From: Deltaproteobacteria bacterium
GTDB taxonomy: Bacteria > Myxococcota_A > Polyangia > Polyangiales > Sandaracinaceae
DNA: 64,000 bases
Assembly: GCA_017303575.1 (NCBI GenBank)
Contig: JAFLCL010000006.1
Location: forward strand, 1-64,000
Direction of reading: 5' to 3'
The translations under genes and the position numbers were made by a program. Shown piece by piece: positions 50,538 to 60,027 of the stretch (position 1 is the stretch's first letter; each line of letters opens with the position of its first letter). The notes beneath the pieces were generated by a model. That model saw only the letters and a program-made list of their open reading frames with translations. It was not told the DNA's origin and did not search any database.

Positions 50538-51251
50538 GTGAACGCCAGCGTGGAGCGCGAGGAATCACTGACCGTCGTCTACGTCGAGGACGACGAGAAG
50601 CTGGCGCGCCTCACCGCGCAGTACCTCGGCACGCACGGCGTCACGACGCACGTGATCACCCGCGGCGACGTCGCGGTCGCCGAGATCGTTCGCCTCCGAC
50701 CGCACGTGGTCCTGCTCGATCTCATGCTTCCGGGCCTCGATGGTCTCGAGGTCTGTCGACGCCTCCGCGAGCGGCTGGACGTGCCCGTGATCGTGCTGAC
50801 GGCGCGCACCGAAGAGGCGGATCGTGTGCTCGGCCTCGAGGGCGGGGCGGACGACTACGTGCTCAAGCCCTTCTCGTCGCGCGAGCTGCTCGCGCGCATC
50901 CGCGCGCACGCACGCCGCGCCAAGGGTCTCGTCGGACCCCGCGCGAGCCGCATCGAGGTGGGCCCTCTCGTGGTCGATGCCGCCACGATGACGGTGACGC
51001 TGCACGGCAAGCCGCTCGCGCTGACGACCTACGAGATGTCGCTCCTCCGTGTGCTCGCGGAGCGACCCGGCCGCGTGCTCGGACGCGAGCAGCTGATGGA
51101 GCTCGTGAAGGGCAACGCGGACGACGCGTTCGACCGCTCGATCGACGTCCACGTCTCGCGTCTGCGCGCCAAGCTCGGTGACGATCCGCGACAGCCCCGC
51201 CTCCTCAAGACGGTGCGCGGCGTGGGCTACGTGCTGTCTCCGAGCGAGTGA
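50538..51251 (+). CDS. OmpR/PhoB-type response regulator
   Basis: 237 residues. Receiver: VVYVEDDEKLARL, VVLLDLMLPGLDGLEVCRRL (phospho-Asp), VIVLTARTEEADRVLGLEGG-ADDYVLKPF; winged helix: LALTTYEMSLLRVLAERPGRVLGREQL, RSIDVHVSRLRAKLGDDP, LLKTVRGVGYVLSP. It binds direct repeats upstream of its targets. The GTG at 50538 is a choice among in-frame GTGs. The kinase gene follows after 3 nt, and the small secreted protein gene behind that is a likely target. Confidence 0.93.
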   Translation: MNASVEREESLTVVYVEDDEKLARLTAQYLGTHGVTTHVITRGDVAVAEIVRLRPHVVLLDLMLPGLDGLEVCRRLRERLDVPVIVLTARTEEADRVLGLEGGADDYVLKPFSSRELLARIRAHARRAKGLVGPRASRIEVGPLVVDAATMTVTLHGKPLALTTYEMSLLRVLAERPGRVLGREQLMELVKGNADDAFDRSIDVHVSRLRAKLGDDPRQPRLLKTVRGVGYVLSPSE

Positions 51252-51254
51252 CCA

Positions 51255-52733
51255 GTGACCGATCGCGCGCCTCGCCTGCCTCTCGCGTTGCGCCTGCTCG
51301 CGCTGGGCGTGGTGCAGCTCGCGGTGCTGGCCGTGGCGGCCCTCGCGATCGGTCGACTCACGCAGCCGCCCGCGCCCCACGACCTCACGAGCCACCTCGA
51401 CGATGCCGTCGTGCGCGTGGAGCGCCTCATCGCGCGGGGCGAGATGAGCGCGATCGAGCCCGCGCTGCGCGAGCTCGCGGAGCAGCACACGCTGAGCTTC
51501 ACGCTGTACGACGCGGGGCGTGAGGCGATCGCGAGCTCGTCGGACACACCCGTGCCCCTGCCGCGCGATGCGCGCGGTCGCCCTCCGCGCGACGATCGGG
51601 GACCACCCCGGTTTCCGGCGGACGATGCTCCGGGGCGCGGTCCTCGCTTCGACGGTCCTCCTCTGGATCGCGTCCCACCGTTCGACGGTCCGCCGCCGCC
51701 GATCGGACCCTTCGATCCAGGAGGACCACGGCCACCGATCCTGCGTCGGCTCGCGAGCGGGCACCTGCTCGTGGCGCGCGGGGAAGCACCGCCCGGTTAT
51801 GTCGGTCCGCTGCTGACCGCGCTGGTGGGCCTCCTCGTGATCGCGGCAGGCGCGTTCTTCACCGCACGTTGGATCGTGCGTCCGCTCGAGCGCCTCACCG
51901 AGGCCTCGAGGAAGGTCGGGCAAGGTGATCTCGGAACGCGCACGGGCATCTCCCGCGACGACGAGATCGGGACCGTCGCGCGCGGCTTCGATCAGATGGC
52001 GGAGCGCGTCGAGGACATGCTGCGCTCGGAGCGCGAGCTGCTCGCCAACGTCTCGCACGAGCTGCGCACGCCCCTCGCACGGCTGCGTGTCGCGCTCGAC
52101 CTCGCGGCCGAGGGTCACACCGAAGCGCTGGCGGACGTGACCGCGGATCTGCAAGAGCTCGAGGGCATCGTCGACGACGTGCTCCTCGCCTTTCGCTTCG
52201 AGCGCGAGAAGCGCTCGGGCCGCACGGGTCTGCCGGTCGGGACCCTGCGCGAGACGACCCTCGAAGAGCTCGTGCTCGCGGTGCAGAAGCGCTTCGCGTC
52301 ACGGCACCCGAGCCGCACGCTGGAGCTCGACATCGATCCTGCGGCGCCGAACGTGCTCGCCGATCTCGCGGTGCTTCGCCGCGCGATCGACAACGTCCTC
52401 GACAACGCCGACAAGTACACCCCCGATCCGAAGTCGCCCATCACGCTGCGCGTGCGACGCGCGGGCGATCGCGTGGAGATCGTCGTCGAGGATCACGGCA
52501 TCGGCATCGAGCCTGCGGACCTGCCGCGCATCTTCGAGCCGTTCTTCCGTGCGGAGCGATCGCGCGTGCGCAGCGCAGGCGGCGTGGGCCTCGGTCTCGC
52601 GCTCTCGCTTCGCATCGTCGAAGCGCACCGCGGCACAGTGGAGGTCGTGAGCGAGCCCGGCGTGGGCACCACGATGACGGTGAGCCTGGAGGCGATCGTG
52701 CTCCCGTCCCGACCGACAAGGTCGGACACATGA
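51255..52733 (+). CDS. HAMP-domain sensor histidine kinase with Pro-rich periplasmic loop
   Basis: 492 residues. Two membrane helices (LLALGVVQLAVLAVAALAIG, about 15-35; LLTALVGLLVIAAGAFFTA, about 187-205) flank a periplasmic part whose second half (100-165) is low-complexity Pro/Gly/Asp/Arg (DDRGPPRFP, FDGPPLDRVPPF). HAMP follows (WIVRPLERLTEASRKVGQGD), then ANVSHELRTPLARLRVALDL (phospho-His), DNVLDNADKY (N box), VEDHGIGIEP and GGVGLGLALSLRIVEAH. It pairs with the upstream regulator. The Pro-rich loop is unusual and echoes the Pro-rich linkers of the next gene product. Confidence 0.93.
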   Translation: MTDRAPRLPLALRLLALGVVQLAVLAVAALAIGRLTQPPAPHDLTSHLDDAVVRVERLIARGEMSAIEPALRELAEQHTLSFTLYDAGREAIASSSDTPVPLPRDARGRPPRDDRGPPRFPADDAPGRGPRFDGPPLDRVPPFDGPPPPIGPFDPGGPRPPILRRLASGHLLVARGEAPPGYVGPLLTALVGLLVIAAGAFFTARWIVRPLERLTEASRKVGQGDLGTRTGISRDDEIGTVARGFDQMAERVEDMLRSERELLANVSHELRTPLARLRVALDLAAEGHTEALADVTADLQELEGIVDDVLLAFRFEREKRSGRTGLPVGTLRETTLEELVLAVQKRFASRHPSRTLELDIDPAAPNVLADLAVLRRAIDNVLDNADKYTPDPKSPITLRVRRAGDRVEIVVEDHGIGIEPADLPRIFEPFFRAERSRVRSAGGVGLGLALSLRIVEAHRGTVEVVSEPGVGTTMTVSLEAIVLPSRPTRSDT

Positions 52734-52830
52734 GGGCAACACCCAGCTCGCACCTCTCTCGCAGGATGAGCTCCATCGACGTCGCGATGCACGAGCGCGC
52801 CGTCGCCCCACGCAGCCCCAAGGAGCTCCG

Positions 52831-53319
52831 ATGATCACGGTCACGCATCCGCACCTCACCCACCTCACGCGCCGCAGCCTCGCCGCGCTCACTGCCCTCT
52901 CGCTCTTCGCCGCGCCGCTCTTGGCGAGCGTCGCGCTCGCGCAGGATCGAGGTCGCCCGCCCGGCGGTCATGGTCCGCCGGCGGAAGCGCTCGCCGCGTG
53001 TCGAGGTCGCACCCGTGGCGCGACGTGCTCGGTGACGCCGCCGCAGGGAGGCAGCGCCGTCCGCGGCACCTGCGACTCGCCTTCGGACGATCTGCCCCTC
53101 GCGTGTCGCCCCGAAGGCGGCCCGGGCGGAGGAGGTGGGCGCGGTGGTCCGCATGCTCCGCCGCCCGAGGCGTTCACTGCGTGCGACGACACCGCGACCG
53201 GAGACTCGTGTGTGCTCGACACGCCGCACGGCACGATCGAAGGCGTGTGTCGCTCGACGCCCGATGGCCGCACGGCCTGCGCCCCGAGCCGCCCACCGCC
53301 GCCGCGCAGCACGCCGTGA
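52831..53319 (+). CDS. Small secreted protein with duplicated four-Cys module
   Basis: 162 residues. A signal peptide (LAALTALSLFAAPLLASVALAQ) and a Gly/Pro linker precede two homologous modules: EALAACRGRTRGATCSVTPP...GTCDSPSDDLPLACRP and EAFTACDDTATGDSCVLDTP...GVCRSTPDGRTACAP. Each has four Cys with the same spacing, so two disulphides per module. Such modules occur in small secreted proteins behind two-component genes in several phyla, but no function is known to me. AAGGAG lies 5 nt before the ATG, 97 bp after the kinase. A role as the kinase's ligand or brake is a hypothesis. Confidence 0.75.
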   Translation: MITVTHPHLTHLTRRSLAALTALSLFAAPLLASVALAQDRGRPPGGHGPPAEALAACRGRTRGATCSVTPPQGGSAVRGTCDSPSDDLPLACRPEGGPGGGGGRGGPHAPPPEAFTACDDTATGDSCVLDTPHGTIEGVCRSTPDGRTACAPSRPPPPRSTP

Positions 53320-53321
53320 CG

Positions 53322-55058
53322 TCAGCGTGATCGCGCGTCGAGCCAGGCGCGGATCGACGCGGTCTCTGCGTCGGTGAGGCTTCCATCGAGCGGCATGCGA
53401 CGGCTCGCACCGGGGCGCACGCGCTGCCAGAGCAACACGTCACCCTCGTCCTCGCGAAGCCAGCCCTCGCGTGTGATCGCGGTGAGCGCAGCGTCGGCCT
53501 CACCACGCAGCGGCTCGTGGCAGCGCGCGCACCGAGGCGTGAGCAGATCGCGATGGAGCGACACGAACGCTTCGTCTGCGTGCGCCTCGGTCGGCGTGAT
53601 CACGGGCGCCTCTCCGCGCCGGCTCGCGGCGTACGCGTCGCGTGCGAGGCGCAGCACGGTGCCGTTGTTGTCCTCGACGATCCACACGCTGCCGTCGCGC
53701 GCGACCGTCGCGCTCACGGGCGTCCCCTTCGGTCCCGTGTCCGAGGCGTCCCAGCCTGCGACGATGTCCTCGATCGCGGCATCGGGCACGGGCAGACCTT
53801 CGCCGTCGACGCGGATCGCGATCACGCGGTGGCCCCGTGATCGATAGCCGTGGAGCACGATCAAGAGGCGATCGCGCAGCGGCGCGAGCTCGCCGACGTA
53901 GTACGCCATGCCGAGCGGCGCGCCGTGCGCGGGCAAGAGCATCCGCGGGGGGGCGTAGCGCGGGTTCACGCTCGGATCGCAAGAGAAGAGCGCGCGCGTC
54001 CAGCGATCGTCGGGCCGATCGAGGTCGTAGCAATAGGGCCAGCCGTAGTGCACGCGACCGTCGTTGCGGGGCGCGAGCACGTTGAGCTCTTCGTTCGGCC
54101 GATCATCCTCGGGAAAGTCCGTCGCGTTCTCGCCCTGGAGGATCGTCCCCGAGGGATGCGCGACGAGCGCGACGGAATTCCTGAGGCCTGCCCACGGCGT
54201 GCGCGGCCCGCCCCACGTGTGACGCTCGTCGGCATCGACGCTGTGCGCGTAGAGACGCACCGCCGCGGTGCCCTCGAGCTCGTCGTGACACGGCTCGAGG
54301 GTCTCGAGACCTTCCACGAGCGACTCCGCGCAGTGATCGGTCGAGGAGCCTCGGTTGAGCGCGAGATCCCACGTGGGCGCGACGAACACGAAGGCGGAGA
54401 GCGGATGGAAGCGCACGCGATCGCGCCCTGGGATCTGCGTGGGCAGGCCCTCGATCACGATCTCGCGGCTCGCGAGCACGTCGGTCGACGCGCCCTCGAA
54501 GGAAGTGTCGAACCGCACGATCTGGTGCACCTCGCCGACGTAGAGGCGGCCATCGGGCCCGATCGCGCTTCCGTGGGGTCGATCGAGCCGCTCTGCCACG
54601 CTCACGATCGACGGTGGGTGCGTCGTCGCGTCCATGCGGAACAAGCGGCCCGCTCGATCACGACGCGCGCCGGCATCGACGATCCAGAAGACGTTCGCGT
54701 GGGCCGGATCCTCGACGATCGTGCGCGGCCGGAAGCGAGTGCGCGGGTTCGGAATGCCCGCCGACTCGGCATGCGCGACGATCCCGACGCAGAGCCCTTC
54801 GCTCGTCTCGAGATCGAGCGCCGGCCATCCGTCACAGTCGCGTGAGGTGTCGGCCTGGTACGGGCCGACGGCCTCGACGTGTGACTCGGGTGCCACGAGC
54901 GGCGGAGGCTCGGGCTCACGCGCCGTCGGGGTGACCTCGGGCGTGGGCGTGGGCGCCGTGACTGGCGCGCTCGAGGTGGGCGTCGGTGTCGCGTCCTCGC
55001 CGCAGCCCGACACGACGAACGAAAGCGCACACGCGATGAAGCGGAGGCTGGAGCTCAC
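53322..55058 (-). CDS. PQQ-type sugar dehydrogenase-like lipoprotein with haem c domain
   Basis: 578 residues. Lipobox SFVVSGCGED, then a Thr/Pro tether (25-60). Residues 70-490 form a soluble-glucose/sorbosone-dehydrogenase-like beta-propeller (RTIVEDPAHANVFWIVDAGA, DRPHGSAIGPDGRLYVGEVH, NEELNVLAPRNDGRVHYGWP, GTPVSATVARDGSVWIVEDN). The C-terminal 90 residues carry one CxxCH site (TPRCARCHEPLRG) and a later Met (RRMPLDGS) as possible axial ligand. It would oxidise a sugar and pass electrons to the respiratory chain. GTG overlaps the stop of the upstream gene (GTGA). Confidence 0.8.
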   Translation of the reverse strand: MSSSLRFIACALSFVVSGCGEDATPTPTSSAPVTAPTPTPEVTPTAREPEPPPLVAPESHVEAVGPYQADTSRDCDGWPALDLETSEGLCVGIVAHAESAGIPNPRTRFRPRTIVEDPAHANVFWIVDAGARRDRAGRLFRMDATTHPPSIVSVAERLDRPHGSAIGPDGRLYVGEVHQIVRFDTSFEGASTDVLASREIVIEGLPTQIPGRDRVRFHPLSAFVFVAPTWDLALNRGSSTDHCAESLVEGLETLEPCHDELEGTAAVRLYAHSVDADERHTWGGPRTPWAGLRNSVALVAHPSGTILQGENATDFPEDDRPNEELNVLAPRNDGRVHYGWPYCYDLDRPDDRWTRALFSCDPSVNPRYAPPRMLLPAHGAPLGMAYYVGELAPLRDRLLIVLHGYRSRGHRVIAIRVDGEGLPVPDAAIEDIVAGWDASDTGPKGTPVSATVARDGSVWIVEDNNGTVLRLARDAYAASRRGEAPVITPTEAHADEAFVSLHRDLLTPRCARCHEPLRGEADAALTAITREGWLREDEGDVLLWQRVRPGASRRMPLDGSLTDAETASIRAWLDARSR

Positions 55059-55897
55059 CTCGACCTCACGCTCGCGCGGAGGGCCGCTTGCTGTCCGGCA
55101 AGCAGAGGCACGATCGGTGAGGGCTCCGCATCCGTCAGGGTGCGCGTGAGCATGTCGCCATCGACGTGTCCGCGCGCGAACGGGTGCGAGTACGTCACCT
55201 GCAGCCCGTGGAACGCGGCGCTGAACAGATCACCCTCGAGGTCCACGACCACACGATCGACGTGCACGCGCCAGCCGATCTCTCCGCGCCGCATGCGTTC
55301 ACGCAGCACGATCCAGCGACGCTCACCCTCGTCGAGCTTCGCGATCAGCGCGGGATCGATCGGCACCGGCGCGAGCTCGTCCGAGGCGAAGAGCATCGCG
55401 CTCACCATGGCCTCGATCACGTCGTCCTCGTAGCGCGCCACGCGGATCGGCGTGCCCTTCGAGACGACGAACGATCGCCACCCGACCTCGACGCGATGGG
55501 ACAGGTGATCGGTCGCGTCGGGGCCGAGCGATCTCTCGAGGCACAGCTCCGGCCGCGCACGAAGCAGCGCGAGGGTCGATGCGAGCCGTGTGATCAGCGC
55601 GTGACCGCACCTCGCGGCACCGGCAGGCACCGACGCGATCGGGACGATGTCTCTCGCCCACACCACGCCCGACGTGACGAGCCGCGGCAGCTCGGCCCGT
55701 AGCTTCGCCTCGTCGTACACGACGGCGCGCTCGGCGCGCGCGCGACTCGGATCCCACACGACGAGCAGCGCGCCCGTGGCCTCGGGGATGAGCCATGCCT
55801 CCATCGGCGGTCCGGGCTGGAACCACGGCGGGCGCCACGCGACGCGCCCCGCGATCAGGTCGATCATCGCCTCGGCCAGCGGGACGCGCTCCGTCAT
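55055..55897 (-). CDS. Hypothetical cytosolic protein
   Basis: 280 residues, mixed alpha/beta, no signal or membrane segment (VAWRPPWFQPGPPMEAWLIP, LFASDELAPVPIDPALIAKL). I do not recognise it. The ATG at 55897 was chosen because the upstream frame overlaps the neighbouring gene. The stop overlaps the start of the dehydrogenase lipoprotein by 4 nt, and the spermidine-synthase-like gene ends 29 nt upstream, so all three probably form one leftward operon. Confidence 0.6.
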   Translation of the reverse strand: MTERVPLAEAMIDLIAGRVAWRPPWFQPGPPMEAWLIPEATGALLVVWDPSRARAERAVVYDEAKLRAELPRLVTSGVVWARDIVPIASVPAGAARCGHALITRLASTLALLRARPELCLERSLGPDATDHLSHRVEVGWRSFVVSKGTPIRVARYEDDVIEAMVSAMLFASDELAPVPIDPALIAKLDEGERRWIVLRERMRRGEIGWRVHVDRVVVDLEGDLFSAAFHGLQVTYSHPFARGHVDGDMLTRTLTDAEPSPIVPLLAGQQAALRASVRSR

Positions 55898-55926
55898 CGC
55901 GACATCTTCACACGGCCCATCCGCCG

Positions 55927-56601
55927 TCACCTCCGGGATGCGCGGCCGACGTAGAGGAGGTGTCGTGATCCCTTCTTGATCGTCCCGCGCGCACGCACGC
56001 GCACCACCTCCGATGCGAGGCCGGCCCGCGTGATCTCCCGCTCGAAGCGCGCGCTCTCGAACGCGGACCACACGACGAGCACGCCCCCCGGTCGGAGCGC
56101 CTCGGCGCAGCGCTCCACACCACGTCCTCGATAGAGCCGCGCGTTCGAGGCGACGGTCAGCGCCTCCGGACCGTTGTCGACGTCGAGGAGGATCGCGTCG
56201 AAGGACGCCGGCGCGAGCGCCTCGAACACATCGCCGATCTCGACGCGCACGCGCACGTCCTCGAGCGGTCGCCCCGCGAGGTCACCGACGAGCTCACGGT
56301 TCCACTGCGCGATCGCCGGCACGAGCTCTCGCACCACGATCTCCGCATCGACAGCGAGTCGATCGAGGCACGCACGCAGCGTGTAGCCGAGGCCGAGCCC
56401 TCCGATGAGCACGCGCGCGCGACGCCGATCACCGATCGCGGCTCGCATCACGTCCGCCATCGCCTCCTCCGAGCCGTGCACGCGGCTCGACATGAGGACC
56501 TCGTTGCGGACGCGCACGACGAACGTGACGCCCTCGCGCACGAGCGACAGCGGCTCGCCCGAAGGCGTGGTCGCGGTCCCGAGGATCTCGCGCGGAAGCA
56601 C
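55927..56601 (-). CDS. Spermidine-synthase-like SAM-fold protein
   Basis: 224 residues. Strand 1 and the glycine loop read ARVLIGGLGLGYTLRACLDR; EIVVRELVPAIAQWNRE and DVFEALAPASFDAILLDVDN follow, as in the aminopropyltransferase/methyltransferase fold. The small N-terminal beta region (LVREGVTFVVRVRNEVLMSS) also fits that family. Key polyamine-binding Asp/Tyr residues cannot be assigned by eye, so it may be a methyltransferase. Start uncertain. It follows typA-side DNA in the same direction 50 nt downstream of typA. Confidence 0.7.
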   Translation of the reverse strand: MLPREILGTATTPSGEPLSLVREGVTFVVRVRNEVLMSSRVHGSEEAMADVMRAAIGDRRRARVLIGGLGLGYTLRACLDRLAVDAEIVVRELVPAIAQWNRELVGDLAGRPLEDVRVRVEIGDVFEALAPASFDAILLDVDNGPEALTVASNARLYRGRGVERCAEALRPGGVLVVWSAFESARFEREITRAGLASEVVRVRARGTIKKGSRHLLYVGRASRR

Positions 56602-56650
56602 GTCAGCTCACCCGCTGCGCGCTCACGGCCCGACGGGAGTCGTCACGGGC

Positions 56651-58492
56651 TCAGCCCGCGCGCTCGTCGTCGCGGCGCGGACGCTTGTTGAGCTCGAGGA
56701 CCTTCTTGCGGAGGCGGATCGCGTCGGGCGTCACCTCCATGAGCTCGTCGCGGTCGATGAACTCCAGGCCGTACTCGAGCGTGATGACCTTCGGCGGCTG
56801 CAGGACGACGTTGTCGTCCTTGTTCTTGCTGCGGACGTTCGAGAGCTTCTTCTCGCGGATGATGTTCACGTCGAGATCGTTCTCGCGGTTGTGCTCGCCG
56901 ACGATCATGCCCTCGTAGACGGCCACGCCCGGCGAGACGAAGAGCACGCCGCGCGGCTGGAGGTGATCGAGCGCGTACGCCGTGCACTCGCCCATGCGGT
57001 CGGCGACCATCGCACCGTTGAGGCGACGGTTCATCGCGCCCGCGTACGGCTCCCAGCCGTCGAAGAGCGTGTTGAGGAGGCCGGTGCCGCGCGTGTCGGT
57101 GAGGAACTGACCGCGGAAGCCGATGAGGCCGCGGCTCGGCACGCGGAACTCCATGCGCGCGCGGCCGAAGCCGAGGTTCGTCATCTTGCTCATCACGCCG
57201 CGGCGCTGGCCGAGGTTCGTGGTGACGATGCCGACGAACTGCTCGGGCACGTCGACGACGACGCGCTCGACGGGCTCCATCTTCTGCCCCTCGATCTCCT
57301 TGATCACGACCTCGGGCATGCCGACCGCCATCTCGTAGCCCTCGCGACGCATCGTCTCGAGGAGGATGGTGATCATCAGCTCGCCGCGGCCGAAGACCGT
57401 GAACTGATCGGGCGAGTCCGTGGGCTCGAAGCGCATCGCGAGGTTGCGCATCGCCTCGCGCTCGAGGCGCTCGCGCAGCTGACGCGAGGTCACGAACTTG
57501 CCGACCTTGCCGGCGAACGCACCCGTGTTCACGAGGAACGTGACCTTGAGCGTGGGCTCCTCGACGCGGATGCGCGACAGCGCCATCGGCTTCTCGGCGT
57601 CGGCGATCGTGTCGCCGATCTGCACCTCGTCGATGCCCGCGAGCGCGACGATGTCACCTGCGCCGGCCGTGCCCACCGCGACGCGGTTCATCGACTCGAA
57701 GCCGTAGACCTTCGTCACCTTGCTGCGGATCGGCCCGTTCTCGGCCATGCGCATCACGGTCTGCGCATCGTTGACGCGGCCGTGCACGATGCGGCCGACG
57801 GCGAGGCGACCGACGTACTCGTCTGCCTGGATGTCGTTGACGAGCATCTGGAGCGGCGCGTCCGGATCGCCCTTGGGCGGCTGCACCACCTCGACGATCG
57901 TCTCGAAGAGCGGACGAAGATCCTTCATCTCCGTGTCTTCCATCTTGCGCTTGCAGACGCCCTGCTTGCCGATGGCGTAGAGCACGGGGAAGTCGGTCTG
58001 CTCGTCCGACGCCTCGAGGTCGACGAAGAGATCGAAGACCTCGTTGAGCACCTCGTCCGGGCGCGCGTCGGGGCGATCGATCTTGTTGATGACGACGATC
58101 ACGCGGTGCCCGAGCTCGAGCGACTTGCCGAGCACGAAGCGCGTCTGCGGCAGCGGGCCCTCGGCCGCGTCGACGAGCAGGATCACGCCATCGGCCATGC
58201 GGAGCGTGCGCTCGACCTCGCCGCCGAAGTCCGCGTGGCCCGGCGTGTCGATGATGTTGATCTTCACCTCACCCGACTTCGTCGGGAAGCGCACCGAGCA
58301 CTGCTTGGCGAGGATCGTGATGCCTCGCTCACGCTCGAGGTCGTTCGAGTCCATGACGCGCTCGACGACCTCTTGCCCGGTGCGGAAGACGCCGGTCTGT
58401 CGGAGCATCGCGTCGACGAGCGTCGTCTTGCCGTGATCGACGTGGGCGATGATGCAGACGTTGCGGAGGTGGGTCTGGGCCGTGGAAGTCAT
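56651..58492 (-). CDS. typA: Translational GTPase TypA/BipA
   Basis: 613 residues, usual length. G1 [17 protein letters not shown]2 [12 protein letters not shown]3 [14 protein letters not shown]4 [16 protein letters not shown], then EF-G-like domains II, III and V and the TypA-specific C-terminal part ([17 protein letters not shown]). It binds the 70S ribosome like EF-G/LepA and is needed in cold or stress and for 50S assembly. GGAG lies 9 nt before the ATG. Divergent from mtfA (93 bp between starts). Confidence 0.97.
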   Translation of the reverse strand: MTSTAQTHLRNVCIIAHVDHGKTTLVDAMLRQTGVFRTGQEVVERVMDSNDLERERGITILAKQCSVRFPTKSGEVKINIIDTPGHADFGGEVERTLRMADGVILLVDAAEGPLPQTRFVLGKSLELGHRVIVVINKIDRPDARPDEVLNEVFDLFVDLEASDEQTDFPVLYAIGKQGVCKRKMEDTEMKDLRPLFETIVEVVQPPKGDPDAPLQMLVNDIQADEYVGRLAVGRIVHGRVNDAQTVMRMAENGPIRSKVTKVYGFESMNRVAVGTAGAGDIVALAGIDEVQIGDTIADAEKPMALSRIRVEEPTLKVTFLVNTGAFAGKVGKFVTSRQLRERLEREAMRNLAMRFEPTDSPDQFTVFGRGELMITILLETMRREGYEMAVGMPEVVIKEIEGQKMEPVERVVVDVPEQFVGIVTTNLGQRRGVMSKMTNLGFGRARMEFRVPSRGLIGFRGQFLTDTRGTGLLNTLFDGWEPYAGAMNRRLNGAMVADRMGECTAYALDHLQPRGVLFVSPGVAVYEGMIVGEHNRENDLDVNIIREKKLSNVRSKNKDDNVVLQPPKVITLEYGLEFIDRDELMEVTPDAIRLRKKVLELNKRPRRDDERAG

Positions 58493-58573
58493 CGAGGGAT
58501 CTCCGTTCGGAGACCACTCGGTCTCGCGAAAGCGGCGCGGGTCTAGCAGGCCCCCGGAAAAGTGCTCGCGCGA

Positions 58574-58579
58574 TACCCT
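58574..58579 (+). promoter_or_regulatory. Putative leaderless -10 box TACCCT (mtfA)
   Basis: TACCCT, 6 nt, then GTG at 58586; decides the start of mtfA against an upstream GTG at 58562. Confidence 0.42.
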
Positions 58580-58585
58580 CTCCGT

Positions 58586-59398
58586 GTGACTGCCTCGATC
58601 ACCCTCGCGCTGCTCGCTCCCGGTCCGCTCGCGGTCGGCGTCGTCGTCGTCGCCCTGGTCGCGGTGCTCGTCGCGTGGGCACTTCGACACCGTGCACGAG
58701 CGGACGCGATGGACGCGCCGCTCCCCAAGAGCGCGAAGAAGACGCTCGAGCAGAAGGTCGGCTACTACCGACGCCTCCCGGCCGCAGAGAAGGTGCGCTT
58801 CGAGCGCGAGGTGAAGCGCTTCCTCTTCGATCAGCAGATCAGCGCGCCGCGCGGTCGCGCCGTGCCCGAGGATCTGAAGGTGCTCGTGGCCGCCAGCGCG
58901 GTGATGCTCGTGTTCGGCCGCAAGGGCTACGTCTACGAGCGCACGCGCGACATCGTCGTCTACGACGAGCACTTCGACACCGACTACGAGCAAGGCGCGA
59001 GCAAGAACATCGCCGGCATGGTCCACGGCGCGGGGCCGATCCTCTTCTCGGCGCGCGCCCTGCGCGACGGCTTCGCGAACGCGTTGGATGGCCACCACGT
59101 GGGCCTCCACGAGTTCGCGCACGTGCTCGACTTCCACGCGGGCGACGCGGACGGCGTGCCCTCGCTCATGCCGTGGACGTCGGTGAGCAAGTGGGTGGAG
59201 ATGATCGACGTCGAGACCGACAAGATCGAGGCGCGCAAGTCGGTGCTCCGAGACTACGGCGCGACGAACGAGGCCGAGCTCTTCGCAGTGGCGACCGAGG
59301 CCTTCTTCGAGAAGCCCAAGCAGCTCGCGCAGAAGCACCCGAAGCTCTACGCGATGCTCGTCGAGACCTACGGCCAGGATCCCGCCAGCCACGCCTGA
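58586..59398 (+). CDS. mtfA: MtfA-type zinc peptidase (M90), membrane-anchored
   Basis: 270 residues. One N-terminal hydrophobic helix ([20 protein letters not shown]) is followed by the MtfA core: [65 protein letters not shown] with the HExxH motif (175-179) and [17 protein letters not shown] giving the third ligand Glu. E. coli MtfA links glucose uptake to Mlc; here no ptsG or Mlc gene is near. The membrane anchor is more like the longer MtfA homologues of Gram-negatives. GTG at 58586 is favoured by the -10-like box. Confidence 0.88.
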   Translation: MTASITLALLAPGPLAVGVVVVALVAVLVAWALRHRARADAMDAPLPKSAKKTLEQKVGYYRRLPAAEKVRFEREVKRFLFDQQISAPRGRAVPEDLKVLVAASAVMLVFGRKGYVYERTRDIVVYDEHFDTDYEQGASKNIAGMVHGAGPILFSARALRDGFANALDGHHVGLHEFAHVLDFHAGDADGVPSLMPWTSVSKWVEMIDVETDKIEARKSVLRDYGATNEAELFAVATEAFFEKPKQLAQKHPKLYAMLVETYGQDPASHA

Positions 59399-59402
59399 GC
59401 GA

Positions 59403-60002
59403 TCAGAGCTGCCACTCGCAGAGCAGATCCGCATCGCAGCGCGACAACGAGCGGATCGTGACGCGACCGCCCTCGGCGCCGGAATGACGCAGCACGCCCT
59501 CGAACACGCCGACGTTGTGCGAGTCGAGGAAGTGGTGGATCGCGCGCGCCGCGAGCACGACGCGCCCCGGCGACTCCTCCGTGATCTCGAGCGTGCCGGG
59601 GCTCATGTGGAGCGGGTACGACTTCGCCATCGCACGGATCGTCTCGATCGGTCCTTCGGCGGAGCCGAACACCACACGGCCGAGCATCGACTCGATCAAC
59701 GTCTGCGGTGCGCCGCGACCGAGGCGACGAAGCCCTTGTCGCATCGAGTGATCGGGAAAGATCCCCGCGGCCGCCTCCGCCAAGAGCTGGCAGTGCTCGC
59801 GCAGCGGGTACCTGCGGAACGCGATGTAGCTGCCGCGCGCGCTCGGCAGGTCGAGCTTTGCGCGGTGCGCGGCCTTCACCACCGACGCGAGGAAGAGGCC
59901 GCTCATCGTCGCGTCGTTCGGCACGTCGTCGAGGTAGGCGAACACGTCGAGGGGCGCGTCCCACGGTGCTTCGACGAAGTCGCTCGGCGCGTTCGCGGCC
60001 AT
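59403..60002 (-). CDS. DUF2378 (TIGR02265) family protein
   Basis: 199 residues. [66 protein letters not shown] and [32 protein letters not shown] segments match the family found in many copies in myxobacteria and nearly nowhere else. Function unknown. It is one of the better lineage markers here. The ATG at 60002 adjoins the divergent membrane gene (25 bp between starts). Confidence 0.8.
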   Translation of the reverse strand: MAANAPSDFVEAPWDAPLDVFAYLDDVPNDATMSGLFLASVVKAAHRAKLDLPSARGSYIAFRRYPLREHCQLLAEAAAGIFPDHSMRQGLRRLGRGAPQTLIESMLGRVVFGSAEGPIETIRAMAKSYPLHMSPGTLEITEESPGRVVLAARAIHHFLDSHNVGVFEGVLRHSGAEGGRVTIRSLSRCDADLLCEWQL

Positions 60003-60015
60003 GACCGCGGGAGCA

Positions 60016-60021
60016 TACGAT
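60016..60021 (+). promoter_or_regulatory. Putative leaderless -10 box TACGAT
   Basis: TACGAT, 6 nt, ATG at 60028; decides that start against ATG at 60001, which would overlap the divergent gene. Confidence 0.42.
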
Positions 60022-60027
60022 GCGCGC

